Positions 4,076-6,207 of a stretch of 6,207 nt of DNA are shown in pieces. Within the stretch, counting starts at the first letter, position 1; each line of letters opens with the position of its first letter. The stretch is from Candidatus Poseidonia sp. (GTDB lineage: Archaea > Thermoplasmatota > Poseidoniia > Poseidoniales > Poseidoniaceae), in NCBI GenBank assembly GCA_013330155.1, contig DUIU01000238.1, positions 1,989-8,195 of the forward strand, read 5' to 3'. Below the pieces are notes generated by a model that was given only the letters and a program-made list of their open reading frames with translations, searched no databases and was not told the DNA's origin. The position numbers were made by a program, and so were the translations under genes.

Positions 4076-5716
4076 TCAATGGCGGAACAGGCGGTGGCCC
4101 GTGAACAGCATGGACATGCCGCGGGCGTTGGCTTCGTCAATCACTTCTTGGTCGCGAATCGAGCCACCGGGTTGGACAACGGCTGATGCCCCAGCGTCGG
4201 CTGCTTGCTCCAATCCGTCCTTGAATGGGAAAAATGCATCGGATGCAAGAACGCAGTTCTTGGCCCGTTCGCCGGCGCGGCGGGCAGCGATCTTCACCGC
4301 TTCCACTCGGCTGGTTTGGCCGGGGCCGATGCCCACGGTCGCCGTACCTTGAACCATCACGATAGCATTGGATTTCACTTGCTCACAAACGCGCACAGCG
4401 AACTTCATGCTGTCGATTTGCGATGGTGTGGGTTCAACCTCGGTAACTGTCTTCGCTTTACTCCAATCGATGATTGGCGGCTCCTCGGTTTGCACCAAGA
4501 CACCTCCCTCAATGGGTTTTCGAACCACTTGCCGTTGAAGCGGAGCCAATCGGTTATTTGGGGATTCAATGGTGAGCAGTCGGCGGTTTTTCTTCGCCAT
4601 CAAGATCGTTTTTGCCTCGTCAGCATACCCTGGAGCCATCATCACCTCAACGAACAAGTCTCCGATGGCTTCTGCCGTTGAAGGTTCAACAACCTCATTG
4701 AAGCAGATAATGGAGCCAAAGGCGGATTCTGGATCGCTGGCAAGCGCCATCTCGAACGCTTCTCGTTGGGTGGCGGCCAGAGCGGCGCCACACGGATTGT
4801 TGTGCTTGACAATGACACAGGCATGCGGAGTCGCAGGCCATTCATCAGTGGACAAAGAACGGCACAATCGAAGCGTGGCGTCAGCATCGCTGTAGTTGTT
4901 GTACGACATGGCTTTTCCACCCTCGACCTGGGCTGTCACGAGGGTGCTGTGCCCTTCGGGGGCGTCATGGCTCACGTACAGAGCGGCGGCTTGATGCCCG
5001 TTCTCACCGTAGCGGAGCGTCCCCACTTGATGGCTCGCCGAGAGAATGCTCTGAGGAAGGCGGTCGCGCTGTTCTTCCATGGAGGAAAAGGTGGCTGGGT
5101 CGCCCGTGGTCCGTCGGTGCAATTCTTGCGCTATCGCAACATCGTAGGCCGCTGTGTGTTCGAACGCCTCCAACGCCAGCGACTGTCTGAGGCTCATCTC
5201 GACATCCGCAGGGTTTTCAGCTCGCTCAAGGGCGTTGAGGAGCGAAGGGTAGCGGGCGGGGTTGGTGGCGATCAACACGTGTTGATGGTTCTTCGCTGAA
5301 GCGCGGACCATGGTCGGGCCACCGATGTCGATCATCTCAAGCAGTTCATCGTTGGAAAGTGGAGGCGTTTTTGCAGCGGCGTCGCCAAAGGGATAGAGGT
5401 TGCAAGCAACCACGCGGATAGGTGCATAGCCAAGTTGCGTGAGTTCTTCGGCGTCTTTTTCTTGGTGCAAACGAGCAAGAAGGGGACCGTGAATGGCAGG
5501 ATGAAGGGATTTGACACGGCCATCAAAAATTTCCGGATGCTGTGTGACGTCCGATACAAGACGCACATCAAGCCCTGCTTCCGAAAGTTTTCGGGCGGTA
5601 CCTCCGGTTGAGAGAATTTCAAAACCAAGGTTTGCAAGTCCTTGAGCGAACGCTACGATTCCTGTCTTGTCCCATACGCTGAGAAGAGCTCGGGGCGGGG
5701 GTGAAACGGCTTTCAT
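4076..5716 (-). CDS. purH: Bifunctional AICAR formyltransferase / IMP cyclohydrolase
   Basis: 546 residues, full length for the family (E. coli about 529). It catalyses the last two steps of IMP synthesis: formylation of AICAR with 10-formyl-tetrahydrofolate, then ring closure to IMP. The IMP cyclohydrolase domain (about 1-200) shows ALLSVWDKTGI, ILSTGGTAR, RVKSLHPAIHG (Lys69, His72), CNLYPF (Tyr108) and MIDIGGPTMVRASAKNH (Lys142). The formyltransferase domain (about 210-546) shows RYGENGHQAA, VKHNNPCGAA with the expected catalytic Lys304-His305, VKSNAIV, GIGPGQTSRV, SDAFFPFKDG, QPGGSIRDQEVI, and FTGHRLFRH at the C-terminus. Slight departures are YGENGHQ for YGENPHQ and HRLFRH for xRHFRH. The start at 5716 fits the conserved beginning. 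It lies 75 bp downstream of the thermosome gene on the same strand and could be read through from it, although no promoter or terminator is clear. Confidence 0.98.
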   Translation of the reverse strand: MKAVSPPPRALLSVWDKTGIVAFAQGLANLGFEILSTGGTARKLSEAGLDVRLVSDVTQHPEIFDGRVKSLHPAIHGPLLARLHQEKDAEELTQLGYAPIRVVACNLYPFGDAAAKTPPLSNDELLEMIDIGGPTMVRASAKNHQHVLIATNPARYPSLLNALERAENPADVEMSLRQSLALEAFEHTAAYDVAIAQELHRRTTGDPATFSSMEEQRDRLPQSILSASHQVGTLRYGENGHQAAALYVSHDAPEGHSTLVTAQVEGGKAMSYNNYSDADATLRLCRSLSTDEWPATPHACVIVKHNNPCGAALAATQREAFEMALASDPESAFGSIICFNEVVEPSTAEAIGDLFVEVMMAPGYADEAKTILMAKKNRRLLTIESPNNRLAPLQRQVVRKPIEGGVLVQTEEPPIIDWSKAKTVTEVEPTPSQIDSMKFAVRVCEQVKSNAIVMVQGTATVGIGPGQTSRVEAVKIAARRAGERAKNCVLASDAFFPFKDGLEQAADAGASAVVQPGGSIRDQEVIDEANARGMSMLFTGHRLFRH

Positions 5717-5791
5717 GGACTGAACCCGTTATCGTACTGGCCCCGTCGGATGCACTTGAACATAGCGACAAGGCCCACTTGCCCTCAAATT
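5717..5791 (-). other. Short intergenic gap between thermosome gene and purH
   Basis: 75 bp between co-directional genes. I see no hairpin with a T-run. A weakly A/T-rich TACGATAA lies about 13-20 nt before the purH ATG, too close for a conventional TATA box. Co-transcription or a weak leaderless promoter are both possible. Confidence 0.4.
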
Positions 5792-6207
5792 TCAATCGCC
5801 GCGGGCTGAGATGACTTGGTCTACCCGGAGCAATCCGCACGTGGTCTCCGTCGCCGACTCCAGGGCATGGTGGAGGGTAGCCGAAGGTAGCCAAGTGGAT
5901 TCGATGATGCTGATCTCACCCGTCGCGTCGACGCCAGAATCAACATCACCGTTTCGATGGGCAGCGCGTAAAGCGAGGAGGGTGTCAAGGCGGTCAACGC
6001 CTGCATTTTGGGCCAGGGTGGATGGGATGTTTTCAAGGGCTCGAGCAAACGCTTCCATCGCCAAACGCTCACGCCCGGCTTGGCCTTCCGCCGCTTCTTT
6101 GACGGCCAGGGAAGCGCCCATGTGAAAACTGCCTCCTCCTCGGACGATGTTTCCTGTCTTCATGGCGAGCGAGGTAGAACGGAGGGCGTCGTACAAACCG
6201 CGAATGG
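5792..6207 (-). CDS. ths: Thermosome (group II chaperonin) subunit, C-terminal part (N-terminus beyond right edge)
   Basis: The minus-strand frame is open from the right edge and ends with TGA at 5794-5792, giving 137 complete residues. The C-terminal equatorial domain is clear: NIVRGGGSFHMGASLAV, then GRERLAMEAFARALENIP, TLAQNAGVDRLDTLLALRAAH, GVDATGEI, and ESATETTCGLLRVDQVIS. These match the archaeal consensus GGGAxE, EQLAIxAFAxALExIPRTLAENAGLDPID, GVDxxxG and SATEAAxxILRIDDVIA. The family forms a double-ring ATP-driven cytosolic folding machine. Two things differ from the usual: the Gly/Met-rich C-terminal tail is absent (it ends VISARGD), and the segment normally reading VxEPLRVKxxAI is diverged (TWLPSATLHHAL). 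This may mark a divergent paralogue. The ATPase aspartate region of the N-terminal half lies outside the window. Confidence 0.93.
   Translation of the reverse strand, partial: IRGLYDALRSTSLAMKTGNIVRGGGSFHMGASLAVKEAAEGQAGRERLAMEAFARALENIPSTLAQNAGVDRLDTLLALRAAHRNGDVDSGVDATGEISIIESTWLPSATLHHALESATETTCGLLRVDQVISARGD

Noticed and set aside
3708..4352. Plus-strand frames of 214 and 157 codons overlapping the DUF454 gene and purH
   Set aside because: They lie out of frame with the recognised DUF454 protein and continue antisense into purH. Composition is rich in Trp, Pro, Arg and Ser, with no family signature.
4766..5299. Plus-strand open frame of 177 codons inside purH
   Set aside because: Antisense to well-conserved PurH motifs; no ribosome binding site or recognisable protein pattern.

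Overview
The window looks archaeal, most likely a euryarchaeote of the Poseidoniales / Marine Group II type. That placement is inference from gene content. An archaeal-type DnaG primase enters from the left edge, and the C-terminal part of a group II chaperonin (thermosome) subunit enters from the right edge. Both are archaeal hallmarks. Between them are bacterial-style folate-dependent purine genes (purN, purH), a mixture common in mosaic marine euryarchaeal genomes. The DNA is gene-dense and moderately GC-rich, with very short gaps or overlaps. No RNA gene, CRISPR array or insertion sequence was seen.

Layout: (1) 1-743, minus strand: the N-terminal 247 residues of DnaG, carrying an unusual Arg/Gly/Asn-rich N-terminal tail made by a 21-bp in-frame tandem duplication. 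(2) 744-960: the only sizeable intergenic stretch (217 bp). It separates divergent genes and holds a perfect inverted repeat with 10-bp arms, plus a possible TATA-like element. (3) 961-2842, plus strand: a compact row of four genes. These are a two-repeat TerB-like helical protein, an unrecognised helical protein that overlaps it by 4 bp, a 69-residue helical protein, and a MobA-like nucleotidyltransferase. (4) 2790-3470, minus strand: purN, whose 3' end overlaps the 3' end of the mobA-like gene by 53 bp. (5) 3471-3558: a short divergent promoter region. (6) 3559-4071, plus strand: a DUF454/YbaN-type small membrane protein, ending 4 bp from (7) purH, 4076-5716, minus strand. (8) 5792 to the right edge, minus strand: the C-terminal 137 residues of a thermosome subunit, which lacks the usual Gly/Met-rich tail.

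How the genes work together: purN and purH are the two 10-formyl-tetrahydrofolate-dependent steps of de novo IMP synthesis. They lie on the same strand but are separated by the opposing DUF454 gene, so they are not one simple transcription unit. DnaG and the thermosome are housekeeping functions (RNA processing or priming, and protein folding). The four plus-strand genes look like one translationally linked unit of mostly unknown function and are the least explained part of the window. No convincing new defence or mobile system was seen. The most unusual items are the DnaG RGG-like tail, the palindrome upstream of dnaG, the overlapping mobA/purN tails and the uncharacterised four-gene unit.
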